Below are positions 45,427-58,015 of a stretch of DNA of 64,000 nucleotides, one piece after another; position 1 is the stretch's first letter; each line of letters begins with the position of its first letter. The notes under the pieces are model-generated. The model did not search any database and was not told where the DNA came from. It saw nothing but the letters and a program-made list of their open reading frames with translations. A program made the translations under genes and the position numbers. The DNA is from Plasmopara viticola (taxonomy: Eukaryota; Oomycota; Peronosporomycetes; Peronosporales; Peronosporaceae): positions 682,001 to 746,000 of the forward strand of contig MBPM02000035.1 in NCBI GenBank assembly GCA_001695595.3. The letters run 5' to 3'.

Positions 45427-48400
45427 TTATCTCTTCAAGTGACTCACGTACTTAAATGTGAGATAAATGGCGAGCTGGACAACAATCCACACGACGATTA
45501 AAGCGCCCATAAAGTTGTACTTGTCCCCCGGACGGAAATCATACGTGTTGGCAATATAATCTTCAACCGTCATTTGCTTGGTCGAATTGTTTGCAGTCAC
45601 AGCAATAATTTGTTGACTTGTCCCGAATTGAATGCCCGCCAAGGCAGACAGCGAGTAGTAAGAAGGCATGATATACTGAATCCACTTGTACCCAATTTTC
45701 ATTGCTGTGCGCGGCAATAAAAAGCCCGAAAAGAGATTAAACAAGCACGAGAGGGCCCCCACGGCCACGTTCGCTACCTTTTCATTCGGCATCAACGCAG
45801 ACATCCACTGGCCTACGTACGTGCACGCCGAAGTGTAGAGATAAAAGACAAACATAAAGAGAAAGAAATCTCCGGCATTATCGCTCCATCCCACGAGCCA
45901 ATACTCAATCGTCACGAAGAGAATAATCACGACAATCAAGTACGGCACTTCGGCAAACCACAGCGAGAGACTGTACGGCAGTGGTCCGTAATAGTTCGAC
46001 ATGCGTTCACGGTAAAACACAGCGCGTTCGGCACACGTGACCTCGAGGACGGTCATGAGATTAATGACGCCAATAAAATCCATACTATTGTAAATGAGTC
46101 CAATGTGCGAATTAATCCGCTTGACGCTTTCAACCGAGAGTTGATAGAACGTGGTCCCGAAAATCACGGCAAAGACGGGGAACAAAAACATCCGCATAAA
46201 GTTATACTGCGGGTTACGATAATACGTCAGCTGTTGCTTCTTGGTCAATTCTTTTAATTGGTTCCAAAAACTCGTCGCAATGGGCTTGTAATTCAACGTC
46301 GAGTGGCACACAAACTCGTCCGAGACCTTGGCCAACTCGAGCGTCCGCTCCCGGTTAGTCTTGCACAAGGCGCTGTTTTTATACTCGACCGAATAGTCCT
46401 TCACGTCCCGCCCAATCCCCGCGCCAATCACTTCGAGCATATACGTCGCGGGGTTATACTGCGGTCGAATCTCCATGGTCCCGGGAATCATTGCAAAGTA
46501 CTCGAGCATTTTCACCGAATCGGTGCCCAATTCCCCAAAGTACGCCGTGTACCCCCCCCGTTGGAGCAACAAGAGCCCATCAAACAATTCAAAAATCGAA
46601 ATGCTCGGTTGGTGAATCGTACACAACACGGTCCGCCCCGTCCGCGCAATGGACTGGACGCCGCGCATGACAATCAGCGCCGATCGGGCATCCAGGCCAC
46701 TCGTGGGTTCGTCCAGAAACAAAATGCTCGGGTTCGACACGACTTCGACCCCAATCGTCACGCGCTTCTTTTGCTCGACCGAGAGGCTCCCGACCATGGC
46801 GTCCGCGATCGGCGTCAATTCCAACAATTCGAGCGTTTCGTGCACCAAGTTCCTCCGCTCTTCGTTGGTGAACGTGGGCGGAAGGCGTAAGTTCGCCGAA
46901 AACACGAGCGCCTCGTAGATCGACGCTGCTTCCGAGTGAATGTCCATCTGCTCACAGTACGCCGTGATGCGACTAAAGTTGGCCGGGTTCTTGAGCTCGC
47001 CATTGACAATAATGTCCCCAACGATCCGCCCGCCCGTCTTGCGGCCGGCAATGACGTCCATCAACGTCGTCTTGCCGGCGCCCGTGGCACCCATGAGCGC
47101 GACCATCCGTCCCGGTTCAAAGTGGGCCGTAATGCCCCGCAACAGCTGCTTCTCTTCGCCCGACGGCAACGTCACGAAGTATTCCAAGTCCTTGATGCAC
47201 AGATTCGACGGCGTGAACGGCAAGCCACTGCTCTTGACAACCCCCGCCTTGGGGACCGTCGGGGTCCCGACTTCCACGTACACTTCGTCACTCGACGTCG
47301 TGTCCGTCATGGTCTTGACACTCACGCCCTTGTACTTTTCATACCGAATGTAGTGGAGCGCCAACCCATTCAGGGTCGTAAAGAGAAAGTAGTAGGCGAC
47401 TAACACACCAACGCCAATCCAAATATACTCCGTGCCTTGTTTAATGGAAAAACTCTCGAGAAACTTCTTGCTCTGGGCCGCAGTGTACCGATCGCTCGAA
47501 AACTCAGACAGCATGTTGCTCCGTAGCGCCCACGAAATGGGCGAGAACCAATACATCCAGATCCAGTAATCCGGGATCAAGTCCGCGAGGATAATGTTGC
47601 CCGAGAACAAGAGGAAGAAACTGACCGAGATCGACGCGAGGGCTTGGCCCACCGTGATGCTGGGCGACAAGGCACTCAACATGGTCATGTACGCACTAAT
47701 GGCGTGCTGAAAGCAGAGCAGGACCAAGTAAAAGACAATGTACTTTTCAAACGACCGCGTCAAGCCACTCATAAAGTAAAAGAACGTGCCGAGGACGAAG
47801 GACACGGACACGTTGACGGGAATCTGGACGACGCTCTCGGCAATCGCGTACGACGTCGAGCGAAAGAAATTCCGGGGCCGCTGCTTGTAAAAGACTTTGC
47901 GCAGTTGAAACGAAATGGTGATTTGCTGCCACGCTTGGCGCTGGAACAGCGCAATGCTAAAGAAAATCATGCGCAAGTAGTACGTCGAGCTCACGTTAAA
48001 GTAAATCATGCCCATCACAAGGCCAATAATGAGCGCTTCCAGTAACTTGCCCCATAGCAGCGGCGGATCGCGTAACCAGACCAGCTTTTGACGGTTCAAG
48101 AGCAGCAACGTGCTAGGGAGAAACGCCAAGCCAAACTCCGAATGTTGCTTCGACCGTGCGAGGTTCGCGACACTCTTGGCTTTGGCAAAATCCTCGGCGT
48201 TTTCAAACTGGTGCTCGTTAAAGCCACGGCTGATCGCTTCGTGCGTCTTTTGATAGATTTCCGACTGGCAAAAGAGATGGTTGAGGTCTTCGGCCGTCAC
48301 GGGGAGGCTTCGCACATCGACGCTGCCGTTGGCATAGCGCGCGCCGCGTCCAGACGTGACTTCGATGAGGTAATCGGCCGGGTCGACGCGGGGAGGACAC

Positions 48401-49482
48401 GAGAAGCCGAGCTTTTCGAAATAATCGAGAATCTCCGTCCGTGGGCCGTGGTAGACCATGTGCCCTTCGTGGATCATCAAGATATCGTCAAACATCTCGA
48501 CGACTTCGGGCGTCGGCTGCAGTAACGCGACGATGACCGAGCCCCCCAACGTCTTGCACCACGTCCGCATGGACTTGACAATGTCAAACGTCGCTGCACT
48601 GTCGAGGCCCGTCGAGATTTCGTCACACAAAAAGAGACTCTGGCCCCCCACGAGCACTTCGCCCACGGTCACGCGCTTGCGCTCGCCCCCACTGACGCCC
48701 CGCAAGAGCGCGTCGCCCACGACCGTGTCGGCACAGTTTTCAAGGCCGAGAATCTCAATGAACAGCTCGGTCCGCAGCGCGGCAATGTCCCGCATCTCTT
48801 CCGGTTGATCTTCCGGCCGTCCGTTCACGCACATGTCGGCAAACTTGAACGTTTCTCGCACCGTCAGCGTCGGAATGTGGTTGTCCGTCTGATCAACGAG
48901 GCCCGTCAACTTGATCAAGTCAATCTCACTCCCTTTCAAGCCCGAGTAGAGGACCTCGCCCCCAATGACCGTCTGGTGATTGTCTTGCAACTTGCCCGCC
49001 ATGGCTTTCAAAAACGTCGATTTCCCGGCCCCTGGGTTCGCCAAGATCAACGTCATGGACCCGGGCTTGATAATCCCCGTCATGGGGTGCAGCGCGTGTT
49101 TCGTGACCGTGGGCGTCTTTTGCCACGGCGTCACGATCGACGCGAGAAGCGACCCGACCGTGTTGTGCCCCGCGACGCTCGCTGGCACTTGCACGGAGAA
49201 GGCCAAGTCTTGAAAACGCACTTCGGGCGTCGGGAGCTGGAGGTTGATTTTCCGCGACAAGTGATTGAATTTCTTGTAAAACTTTTCGAGCCCACCCTGG
49301 AGCAACGCCTCCAAGTTGTCTGTGCGCAAGGTACTATAGTGACTCGCCATGGTCTCGCCCCCTCGGTTCGAGTACGGATCTTGCAAGCTACGAAAGTTCA
49401 AGGACCGGTAGACCGGCGGCACTTGCTCCGGGGCCCCGGACGCCTCGGGTTGAAGCAATCGGCGCTTGTCCTCTGACGACAT
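45427..49482 (-). CDS. PDR-type ABC transporter (ABCG full-size)
   Basis: A 1,351-aa intronless full-size transporter in the reverse order typical of ABCG/PDR: NBD1-TMD1-NBD2-TMD2. NBD1 has Walker A ANPGAGKST (residues 148-156), signature VSGGERKRV and Walker B SLFLCDE. NBD2 has Walker A GATGAGKTT, a degenerate signature LSVEQKKRV and Walker B ILFLDEPTSGLD. In PDR proteins one composite ATP site is degenerate; the asymmetry of the two signature motifs fits that. Each TMD has about six hydrophobic spans (for example FLVLLCFQHAISAYM, and near the C-terminus FMGALIVVWIVVQLAIYLTF). PDR pumps export toxic compounds or lipids at the plasma membrane; the substrate cannot be read. The start at 49482 is the first ATG, and the length is normal for the family. 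Confidence 0.95.
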   Translation of the reverse strand: MSSEDKRRLLQPEASGAPEQVPPVYRSLNFRSLQDPYSNRGGETMASHYSTLRTDNLEALLQGGLEKFYKKFNHLSRKINLQLPTPEVRFQDLAFSVQVPASVAGHNTVGSLLASIVTPWQKTPTVTKHALHPMTGIIKPGSMTLILANPGAGKSTFLKAMAGKLQDNHQTVIGGEVLYSGLKGSEIDLIKLTGLVDQTDNHIPTLTVRETFKFADMCVNGRPEDQPEEMRDIAALRTELFIEILGLENCADTVVGDALLRGVSGGERKRVTVGEVLVGGQSLFLCDEISTGLDSAATFDIVKSMRTWCKTLGGSVIVALLQPTPEVVEMFDDILMIHEGHMVYHGPRTEILDYFEKLGFSCPPRVDPADYLIEVTSGRGARYANGSVDVRSLPVTAEDLNHLFCQSEIYQKTHEAISRGFNEHQFENAEDFAKAKSVANLARSKQHSEFGLAFLPSTLLLLNRQKLVWLRDPPLLWGKLLEALIIGLVMGMIYFNVSSTYYLRMIFFSIALFQRQAWQQITISFQLRKVFYKQRPRNFFRSTSYAIAESVVQIPVNVSVSFVLGTFFYFMSGLTRSFEKYIVFYLVLLCFQHAISAYMTMLSALSPSITVGQALASISVSFFLLFSGNIILADLIPDYWIWMYWFSPISWALRSNMLSEFSSDRYTAAQSKKFLESFSIKQGTEYIWIGVGVLVAYYFLFTTLNGLALHYIRYEKYKGVSVKTMTDTTSSDEVYVEVGTPTVPKAGVVKSSGLPFTPSNLCIKDLEYFVTLPSGEEKQLLRGITAHFEPGRMVALMGATGAGKTTLMDVIAGRKTGGRIVGDIIVNGELKNPANFSRITAYCEQMDIHSEAASIYEALVFSANLRLPPTFTNEERRNLVHETLELLELTPIADAMVGSLSVEQKKRVTIGVEVVSNPSILFLDEPTSGLDARSALIVMRGVQSIARTGRTVLCTIHQPSISIFELFDGLLLLQRGGYTAYFGELGTDSVKMLEYFAMIPGTMEIRPQYNPATYMLEVIGAGIGRDVKDYSVEYKNSALCKTNRERTLELAKVSDEFVCHSTLNYKPIATSFWNQLKELTKKQQLTYYRNPQYNFMRMFLFPVFAVIFGTTFYQLSVESVKRINSHIGLIYNSMDFIGVINLMTVLEVTCAERAVFYRERMSNYYGPLPYSLSLWFAEVPYLIVVIILFVTIEYWLVGWSDNAGDFFLFMFVFYLYTSACTYVGQWMSALMPNEKVANVAVGALSCLFNLFSGFLLPRTAMKIGYKWIQYIMPSYYSLSALAGIQFGTSQQIIAVTANNSTKQMTVEDYIANTYDFRPGDKYNFMGALIVVWIVVQLAIYLTFKYVSHLKR

Positions 49483-52400
49483 GCCCGACGATCGATACGA
49501 AAGGAGCAGAGAAAGTTAATGAGTGACGGGTTCAACGCGATTCTTTTGAGCGAGTCGTTTCAAATCGTCCCATTGATGCGAATCGCCCATCGTCGCACGT
49601 GACGTGCGGGTTGTTTGAAAGGGCCGTTGGGTGAACCGCACAGCCAGGCCGGAAGGACAAGGGGCTGGAAATAACTACAACAGTCGCACGAGTGGACTCT
49701 CTACTCGCTCTATAAACCTCGAGGCAGGTTGTCTAAGCTCTCGGACGGGGCAAAAGGATGCGTTTGGTATTTATAGTCGCTCGGTTTTTCGTGAAAAACG
49801 GGCGTTTGATCCCAAGAGCATGGCTTCCTCGTTGGCTGCTCGAGCAGATGCGGTTGATACGGACGGGAAGGACGGCCCGGGCGTCCGATCTATATTAGTG
49901 GCGCGTTTGAGGTGCCAAGACGGTTATGGAGACTAGGGTGTGAAGGTCATGAAGAGGACTGGATTTTCGTACGGCATATCGGGATTTGCATGTCATGTTG
50001 AGCTTCAATTGCATTTTCATGCGGATTTGAAGGAGTGGGAAGGTGAGAACCAGATGTGTTAACCCGCACCCATTTGGGTGGGTGAGAATTAAGTTGGTTG
50101 GATACCTTACTGACCGGAAAAGATCCACGGTGTATTGAGGTGTACCGACTCGGGTCTCGCAATAGGTTGATTAGCTACCAGTAGGTTTTAGCACGTCGTT
50201 AAGTTACAATGTGAACAGTGAGAGAAGGGAGGTACTTTCCGATGCAGGTTAAGCTCTTGCGCTGAGACGCGCGTAGGTCCGTTTGTGAAGCTCTAGACAA
50301 AGGAGTCTGTAAGGATAGCTTCGAAAGCGCATGCACACGAATGTGCAGAAGTTGTTGCTTTATGTAAAATTAGCGTAAAGATAAGGTTGACTCTCCCGAT
50401 GCTTCCAAACTAAGGACACTAGCTACACTTCTATGTGAAGGTCGTTGCGAAGCAGCCTCACCCACATTAACGCCTGTGGACTCCCGGTGCACATATTTGT
50501 GAAAGTGAGCACCCTATAGTCTTCACTCACAGAAGAAGTGGGTGTTGTTTAGAATGAAACATCCTGGAAGCTTAACCGATCTAAAAATTATTTTGACAAC
50601 TACGCCGTAGTTAATACAGGTCTGAAGAGTATTCAAGGGTGTCCTTAAGTCAAGTACAAGCCATTGTTATATGAGCTTCTGACGACGTCGAGTTAATCCT
50701 AAAGCGAGATTGGATGCGATGCGCTCAGCCACCGTGAGGTTGCGCCATTCTACTGGGTTTTGGAATCAATTTTTTTACATATAGTGCGCGATAAATTTAT
50801 CCTGGTAGCGCGAAGCAGATCCACACACTGTGGATCAAACCGGTCAGGTATCAACATAAAAAAGGCTTTTTTCTTCTCCGGCGTGCCTGCTCTCAACTCT
50901 CACGGAACGACAACTCGCATTAGCGCCTGGAAGTGGGCGTGTCGCATAGCCCAACACAAATTGCGTCGGTGATCTTAGTATCGTTTCTTACAAACGCTTA
51001 TTCTCATTTTCGACGCTAGAGAAATCGTCGTTGAGGTGATTCTGATTGGAATTTTGCCCTTAAAAATAATTGTCCCAACGGGCGAGGCCATTATGGTCAA
51101 GAGAGAAGTTTATCGTTTCTAACATATACTTCGGTGGATGAAGAAGTTTAAACGAAGTGTCGCTATTTTAAGCTCTCTTTCTTACAAGGCAGTGTTTGCC
51201 CGAAGCGCACACTTCGTACGGAGCTCTGGCGGCTCTTTGGAAGGCAAACAGCTTTGTATTCGCCCTTCGAGACACAGGCGCCATCTTTAAAGCTGGCGCA
51301 ACTTGGAGCGCAAAACTTGTCTTCAGTACAAATGCACATTTGGGTGAATCACAAGCCTTTTCTGTAGCTGTTTGATCATCGTAAAACGACCTAGCCGACT
51401 GACATCAATTTTCGCTGTCGATTAGGTCATCGTTCGAACCGGGCCAATGTTTCGTGTTAGAGTCATAAAAGCGATGGATGACATTTATCCTTCCAATTTA
51501 ACGTAATCAATTGTTTGATGAGGACAAAATCACAGAGCTGAGCTTTCATCCTTGATATCAGTGCCTAGCAATGACTTTAGACATAAAATACTTAAAGACC
51601 ATCAGTTTTCGTCGCTCAAAGGTAGAATAGGCCAATCTATTTGATAAAGTATTTATGGTTTTAAAGCATTCCGCATTTCTGAAGAGACTTGCTTCGCAAA
51701 CGAACTTTGCAAGAGCTTGAATAAAACAGGAAAGTATTCTGTAAGTATATTGTCCGATCACTGTATGACATGACGCTGAACGGTACCCATTTTTTTCGTC
51801 GGCCAGAAGCATCATTGCTCTAGTGGTGAAGAAAGAAACTTGGCTAAAAAATACTATACCGGCGCGATCTTATGGCGGCTTGCGTACAGGGCTTATTCGG
51901 TCGTGTAGCTCTTTAGTCTTCCATGACGTTTTAGACCTTGCCACTTTACAATGATTTCGCGGCGCGCCGCTTTTTTGCAATCCAGTCCATGCGAGAATGA
52001 GGCTCATTCTAGTGGTCAAGGAACACTGGACGAGGTGAGTCACGCTCTAGCCTGACAGCTTATCAAATACCTGCAACAGCTTCTGCGCAACTCAGGAATT
52101 GCGCTTTAGATTGTGCTTATGGTCGACGTTGACGCTCAAGTTGCACTATATAGCTCTAGATTGGAGGCATACTCGAGCGTACAAGCTTTGTTAGACAAGC
52201 TACTAATGCCATTTACGGTCTAATTTGTTGGCATGCGTCGCGAAGCAAAAAAAATAAGCTGAATCAGGAAACTTTTTTTTGCAGTGAGCTACAGGTATGG
52301 CAGGCTAAGCAATGCGCGAAACTATATCAGTACTTCGCCCTCATCCGTATGGTCAAACTTTGATTAAGTAGAGAAAGCTTTCCCGGTCCAACGATATGCT

Positions 52401-55329
52401 TGTCATAGAAGCACCTGTTTCTTTTAAAAAACCAACGACACTCTTGTGTGCATTAATCCTTCAGTATCAAAAGGTGTGAATCTCGTTGATGCGCGGAACG
52501 CGTTGCTGGAAGTCAGCTCAATTAATGATAGCTTGTCGATACATACTGCGCAATGGTGTTTTTTTAGTACAAGGTCGACCCTCTTTGACCATTTACTTGT
52601 GTTTGACTTCAGGAAAAGTACTCTCATCCACCCGACCAATCGCTTATCGTTTGCAAAACGCAGCGGATACCTGTAGGTCCCTACTTGACGCAGTTATTTT
52701 TAATAGATAAATATGTGGGTCTCTATCCGGCAAAATTATATTTTCAAGAGTTAAAGTCATCGCTATTTGTTACCTGTCATATTGGCTGGAGTCGTGTTAC
52801 GTACTTATGCGGCACACGAGCAACAGTTTGCTGCTAGCATTTGATAAGACAAATACAAAGTTCAAGCTTATGGTATTTCAGCGATTCTTGGGAGCCGGAA
52901 AGATACCGAGATTTCTGCCTTTTAAAAATCATAGACCACATACTTCGTCAACAATTTGTACGTGCGAGACCACAAATAAATACTGGTAACAAAAAATAAG
53001 ATTTTCTCTCGGCCTAAATAACCGGTGATGTGTCTTTGAAGGAGACTTTTCTTCAAGTTGCCAACATTGAAATTATAGACCCAGGTTGAATCTGCCTAGT
53101 CCAACCTTTTGTAAAGGAAACCGTCTGCCTCTCATCGCTATGCGGTTGCGATTGATAGGTTAGCTGCTCAACTTTGACATTTTTTCCTGCGATGACAAAT
53201 CGCGTTAGTAAATACATCCCTGACGAAGTTGTTTGTCTTAAAATTATTCGATCTGCATTATTTGAACCAACTCATCGCCAAGTCCGTGCAAATTTTCGCT
53301 GTCAAACGCATCAGCTTGCATAAATTGTAATATTGTGAGCACTATACCTTTGAAAAAAGACATTGTTCAAATTGTGGTACATGTCAGGCGCATTTATCGT
53401 CATCTTTGTGAGGGCAAGGTCGGAATAGATAATGAAATTATTTACCCACGCAGAGATAAATGAAGGTTTCCTTAAATGTACCTTCTAGTTTAAATACGAC
53501 CAGTATCCACCTGTTGATGTCTTACACATGTCATTTGGGTGTTTGTTGCGCCAGCGTGACAGGCCATATGTTATACGCAACAAGTATGACTATGCTCTGA
53601 AGTCCGTACAACCTTGCACACGACAGACCCAACAGTTTATGCTAAAAAAATCTAAGCTTAAAAGACTGTTTCTTAGTTACTACAGCTATCAATGTAGAAT
53701 TTGTGAATGATCACAACTTTGACCGCTCTTACGCGCTGCGCTAATTCCGTAATTGACTCACCTTTGGCAAAGCATAAAGTTCTTGTCCATTATATTGGAA
53801 AGCGTCAGGCATCAATCACTGTACATGAATCGGTTATAAAAGGTAGATTGCTGATTAATTATCATTTAAAGACACGTCTAACAATCTCACAATTCTTGCA
53901 ATAAGGTACCTCCGTGCCTTCCTCCCGTGTAGCAGGACTTTTTTGGTGCGCGATTCCACATCATTTTGTGCGTACAGATCCATTGTTTGAGGTCCTAGAA
54001 GAGATAGTCTCTGATGTAGATATAGGACGTATTGAAGATATTTGATGCCCTTATAAATGAGTGACACTAAGGAGACATTTGCAAGGTCGTTTTCATGTTC
54101 TCACAATGAAAAAACAAAGTACCACTAGTTTGTCTTTTGAATGCTGTCAGCTTTCTCAAGACTTAGCGCCTATCGAATCTAAGATCCATGAACTATTTAT
54201 GGAATGTTTCTTGCTTTTGGGCGAGACTTTGCTTCTTCCGGGATAGGCATCATATGTGTGCTATTACTTGACATGGCCAAAACATCGGATAGTGCTGTAC
54301 TCGGCAACGCTTCAAGACTAAATTAGCCTACAAACACCGAGGTTTAGAATTAATAAAGCGAGTCCCTGCTCATCCACGGCATTGTGGAAAGGTTAATCTG
54401 TCTATGGCCGTTGTCCCTTAACAGAGCATTTAAATCGCTCCCATCATCTTTGCTGGCTGTTTTGGAAAAGCTGAGTGCGAGGCGAGCCTACTCGCAGGAT
54501 GTCCAAGACACAGTCTTTTGAGCTTGTTCGGGGAGTGGCGCCCAAATAATTGCAAGTATCGATAGGCTTGGCATATAAATGTAGATGCCTACACCTGCCC
54601 TGCTTGCATATTAGAAAGCGTGAGCGCTGGTGAAGATCAAAGTTTGTTCTCCCACGAAAAAAACTCGAACGTCACGTGCATCTGACCATCTGCGATCAAG
54701 AGCATCCTATGGGCCGTTTTACCGTCAGGACCACCAGAGCGTTTGCTGCCTGAGCCCACTATGCTCGTGGAGTTTGAAGGTCCTGACATGATTCAGCTGC
54801 TTGAGACTTAAACCCAGCTAACTCCCCGGACCCATAGAAGCCAGCAGGTCTTTCAAGCAGTGTAAACACGTTGCAGGAATGGCGTTTCCTCCGTCTTCAA
54901 ATGTTTTGCGAGGGTCACGTGGACATTGGGGGGGGGCACAGCACTATTCATTTTAAGCAGGGAATACAATAACAACCGTTTGCCATTTTCGGTCTTCAAG
55001 GATCGGCGTGTACAATTAACTGCAAAACAAATTCAGTGCATAGTCGTACTCACGATTCTTTGCCATCACTTACCGGAACAATTTCGCAAGCGAATCAGTA
55101 CTTGCATCGTCTGATGATTCGTGTTGAATTGGAGCCTTTAGCTTCTTGCATTAAGCAAAATACTTATTGTCATTGCATTGTAATTGCGATCGTAAGTTTT
55201 TTGCTTGGTCTGATAATCTGCAAAGAAGAGCGACTCATAATTGATTTTGAATAGGTCATGTATGTTAAAGATGATTTAAAAAAAAATTCAATAACGATTA
55301 GCGATGAAAAACGTTGGAAAAATGAAGTT
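49483..55329. other. 5.8-kb gene desert
   Basis: After the ABC transporter 5' region (49483-49640, which should hold its promoter) there is AT-rich sequence with frames under 105 codons, none recognisable. No LTR pair, terminal inverted repeat, tRNA or rRNA was seen. The plus-strand piece 50760-50972 and the minus-strand piece 51558-51815 are unremarkable. Confidence 0.45.
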
Positions 55330-56850
55330 GTTTTAAACTTGCACTGGACCTTGCCATATAGTACTCATAGTCGTATTCACTGTTGGAACAACTTTGCGCC
55401 AACATGGTAATAGAGCGTGAGAGCGTAGTTGCAATTGAAAGTACCAGATACGATAATGCCCTATCTTCACTTGGAAGACGACGACCAATATCAACAGCAA
55501 CAAATCGGTAAAGCGATTTCCATTGACGCTAAGATAACAAACCAGCCGACGTAACATCATCACGGCCACCACCAACTCCCGAGTTTGACATCTCTTGCAC
55601 GAACAATTTCTATCCAAAACATACCGAATTGTTCCAAATAGGGACGTTTCCTACGGTAACTTGTAGAAATTTCAATGCAGCGAATGGACTTGTCGTAGCA
55701 GGTACAGTCGAGAATGGGCTACGAAACGGATCAATTATGTCCGATACAGCAGCACCTCCTGTTGTAATGGTAGTAACAAGTTACAGGATCAAACGCTTTG
55801 GATTAGCAATGTCATTACTAACTATCCAAGTGAACGAAGCGCCCGGCGAAACTGTTTATTCGTGATTTGTTCGAAGGCTTTCTTTTGATCCAATGCACGA
55901 TCGGCGCTTGGGTTGGGCGAGTAGGTAGGAACGAGAAGTCGCGAGATCGATTGCGAAAGAGTGATACCAGTTCCGGCAGTAAGAGCACCATTAATGTGGG
56001 CTGTGATCGTAAGACTTATAGCGGATGCAGGGAGCGCGAGACCACCAGCCAAGGTGGTAGTTGTTGTACCACTGCTTAAATTTCAAAGCACTGGGCAGGT
56101 GTTGCCAAAATTTATCTATTGCTCAAACTAGCAATTGTAGCAGGCGCAACAACACCTGCAGTACCAAATGTAACTAAAGTAGCAGATGGACTGTTGTAAT
56201 TGAGGTAAATGAAGGCGCGCGTGTGCTTCTGCATTGAATACTTTTTGAAGTAGCCAAAACTACCCCGCAATTTAATGCAAGCCAGATAATGCGTGACGTA
56301 AAATGACGAGCCAGCAGTAATGGCGTCAGTAGGAGCCACACACACTTGGGGTTTCGATCTAGCTTGACGATGTGCGCTACCCCCCATCACATCGAATGCA
56401 AGCTTTGAACTAGGCTCATCAAGAGCGGTAAAAATCGATCGCTCGGCGGCTCCTCACTTCGATTAGGTGTTAGCCAAGCCAAACTCACCTAAGCTATTAG
56501 TAACTGTCATAAACGACGAAGTGGCCAGATTTTTGAGTGACTGGTTGCCGCTCCGCTATACTCTTTAATTCGTTAAAGTGGAATACTCATCCAAGACAAA
56601 GCTGCTCGTTGGACCATATTTCACATACGTGTTGAAGTCCGTTTCAGTGATAGTCTTGAACATATAAATTTTCATGAACATGGTTCATTTGTACGGTGGC
56701 TCCATCAATAACAACCTATACACTGCCAATGTACTGCCACGCACCGGCCATAGGAATCAATTGATCCGCAGTACAGGCAGCAGTCGAAGTAACAAAGTCG
56801 CCACCACAATTAAGGATTTGCAGTTTGATATCGAATCGATGACGGCTTCT
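55330..56850 (-). pseudogene. Decayed protein-coding region, possibly a virus-type structural (capsid-like) gene
   Basis: The minus strand reads as protein-like text in at least three frames that succeed one another: 56570-56850, 56112-56390, 55822-56052, 55590-55790 and 55333-55617. Several stops and frameshifts break it. The pieces are rich in Ser/Thr/Gly/Ala and beta-prone, with short motifs such as VDIGRRLPSED near 55470-55502. The style (many Thr/Ser strands, asparagine-rich turns, no obvious catalytic motif) recalls capsid proteins of integrated viruses or Polinton-like elements, but I cannot name the family. It could equally be another fast-evolving structural protein. The damage means it is inactive. 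Confidence 0.3.
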
Positions 56851-57700
56851 TCCCAATCGACAATTGCGGCTTGCGAAGAGATCGTTAAGAGATTAAAGTG
56901 GATTTGTCCGGCCTACTGACCGGTGTTAGACGTTGAATTCTGAATATATGTCCATCAATTATCACGGAAGAGAGTCTCAGCGGGAGCTGGTTCGACGGAA
57001 TGCTCAAAAGCAGAAACATCAGATGCAGGCGAAACAGTTTCATGTGATTATATTGATGACATGATTATTCTGATCTAAAACAATAGAGCACCACGAGCAA
57101 AAAAAGAAATATTAAATTGCTTAGAACGACGGATGATTGACTTAGAAACTCGCTAAATGCCTTGACGTCAAAGCAGACCAAATTTATTTCAAACAGAATT
57201 TGGACAGAAGCAAAGACTACTGCATAAAAAAAATAAACGTGTGCAATCCCGTGATCGGCGGTCAACACTGGATGACAGTATCAAAAAGAGATAAGCGTAC
57301 TTCAATCCTCTCGGCTTACCTAAGCCACGTGTGATACCAAAGGATTATTCCCACCACGAAAAAAAAATCCTTTCTGTGTCTTCGATTTAGACACTGTGGG
57401 CAGTATAGTTATCTTTGGCTCTACTATCTGCAACACAATCAACTAGATAAGCTCTTCAAACTCTTCATAGATCAGTATCATTATTTTTGATCAATTACTT
57501 CAATATAGACATGGATCTCAAAAAATGTTGGCTGTTGAGAGACTGAGGTAAAATTCTCATTATCTTCCGTTGTAAAAGACGCAGAGCCACGCAAATGATG
57601 CCCGATATATCGACTCACAAGAATCTCAGCCGATTCAGATCGACGATGCTTACTACTCTTTACCAACCACCAAACCAAAGTCAGAGGTAGATGAGTCAAA
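56851..57700. other. Intergenic, nothing recognised
   Basis: Short frames only. A minus-strand frame of 72 codons (57481-57699) has no recognised similarity. Confidence 0.35.
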
Positions 57701-57746
57701 AATTACCTTGGACGACTATGATCGCATCATGTCGTCCAAGGTAATT
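57701..57746. repeat. Near-perfect palindrome (hairpin)
   Basis: The arms 57701-57716 and 57731-57746 are exact complements of 16 bases. Inside them ATGAT and ATCAT pair around the three-base loop CGC, leaving one bulged T. The whole is a 21-pair hairpin. It lies in non-coding sequence just before the LINE-family copies. Confidence 0.75.
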
Positions 57747-58003
57747 CTTTACTTCTCAGGCCAAAGCCTGTATAGTTGAAATAGCATCGCTTGCGCAGTT
57801 GCGCGCTAAGTATCAATAAAGGACTATCATTTTATTATGCTGCCTTCCGGCGTAGCGCAACCTGAAGTCACATTAGCGGACTATCGTTCGAGTGTATCTG
57901 TCGTCACCACTGAGTCACCTATATGATGAGTCATCAGCATATTTCATTTCGATGTCTATTCAGTCTTTAAGTCATTGTAAAAGGAGGTTTGTTTACCTTA
58001 GTC
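57747..58003. other. Short intergenic spacer
   Basis: No gene recognised. It precedes the target-site duplication of copy C. Confidence 0.3.
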
Positions 58004-58015
58004 ACCTGAGTCTTC

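Noticed and set aside
46258..49476. Long antisense frames (up to 223 codons) inside the ABC transporter gene
   Set aside because: Arg/His-rich text without domains, produced by the biased third positions of the transporter codons.
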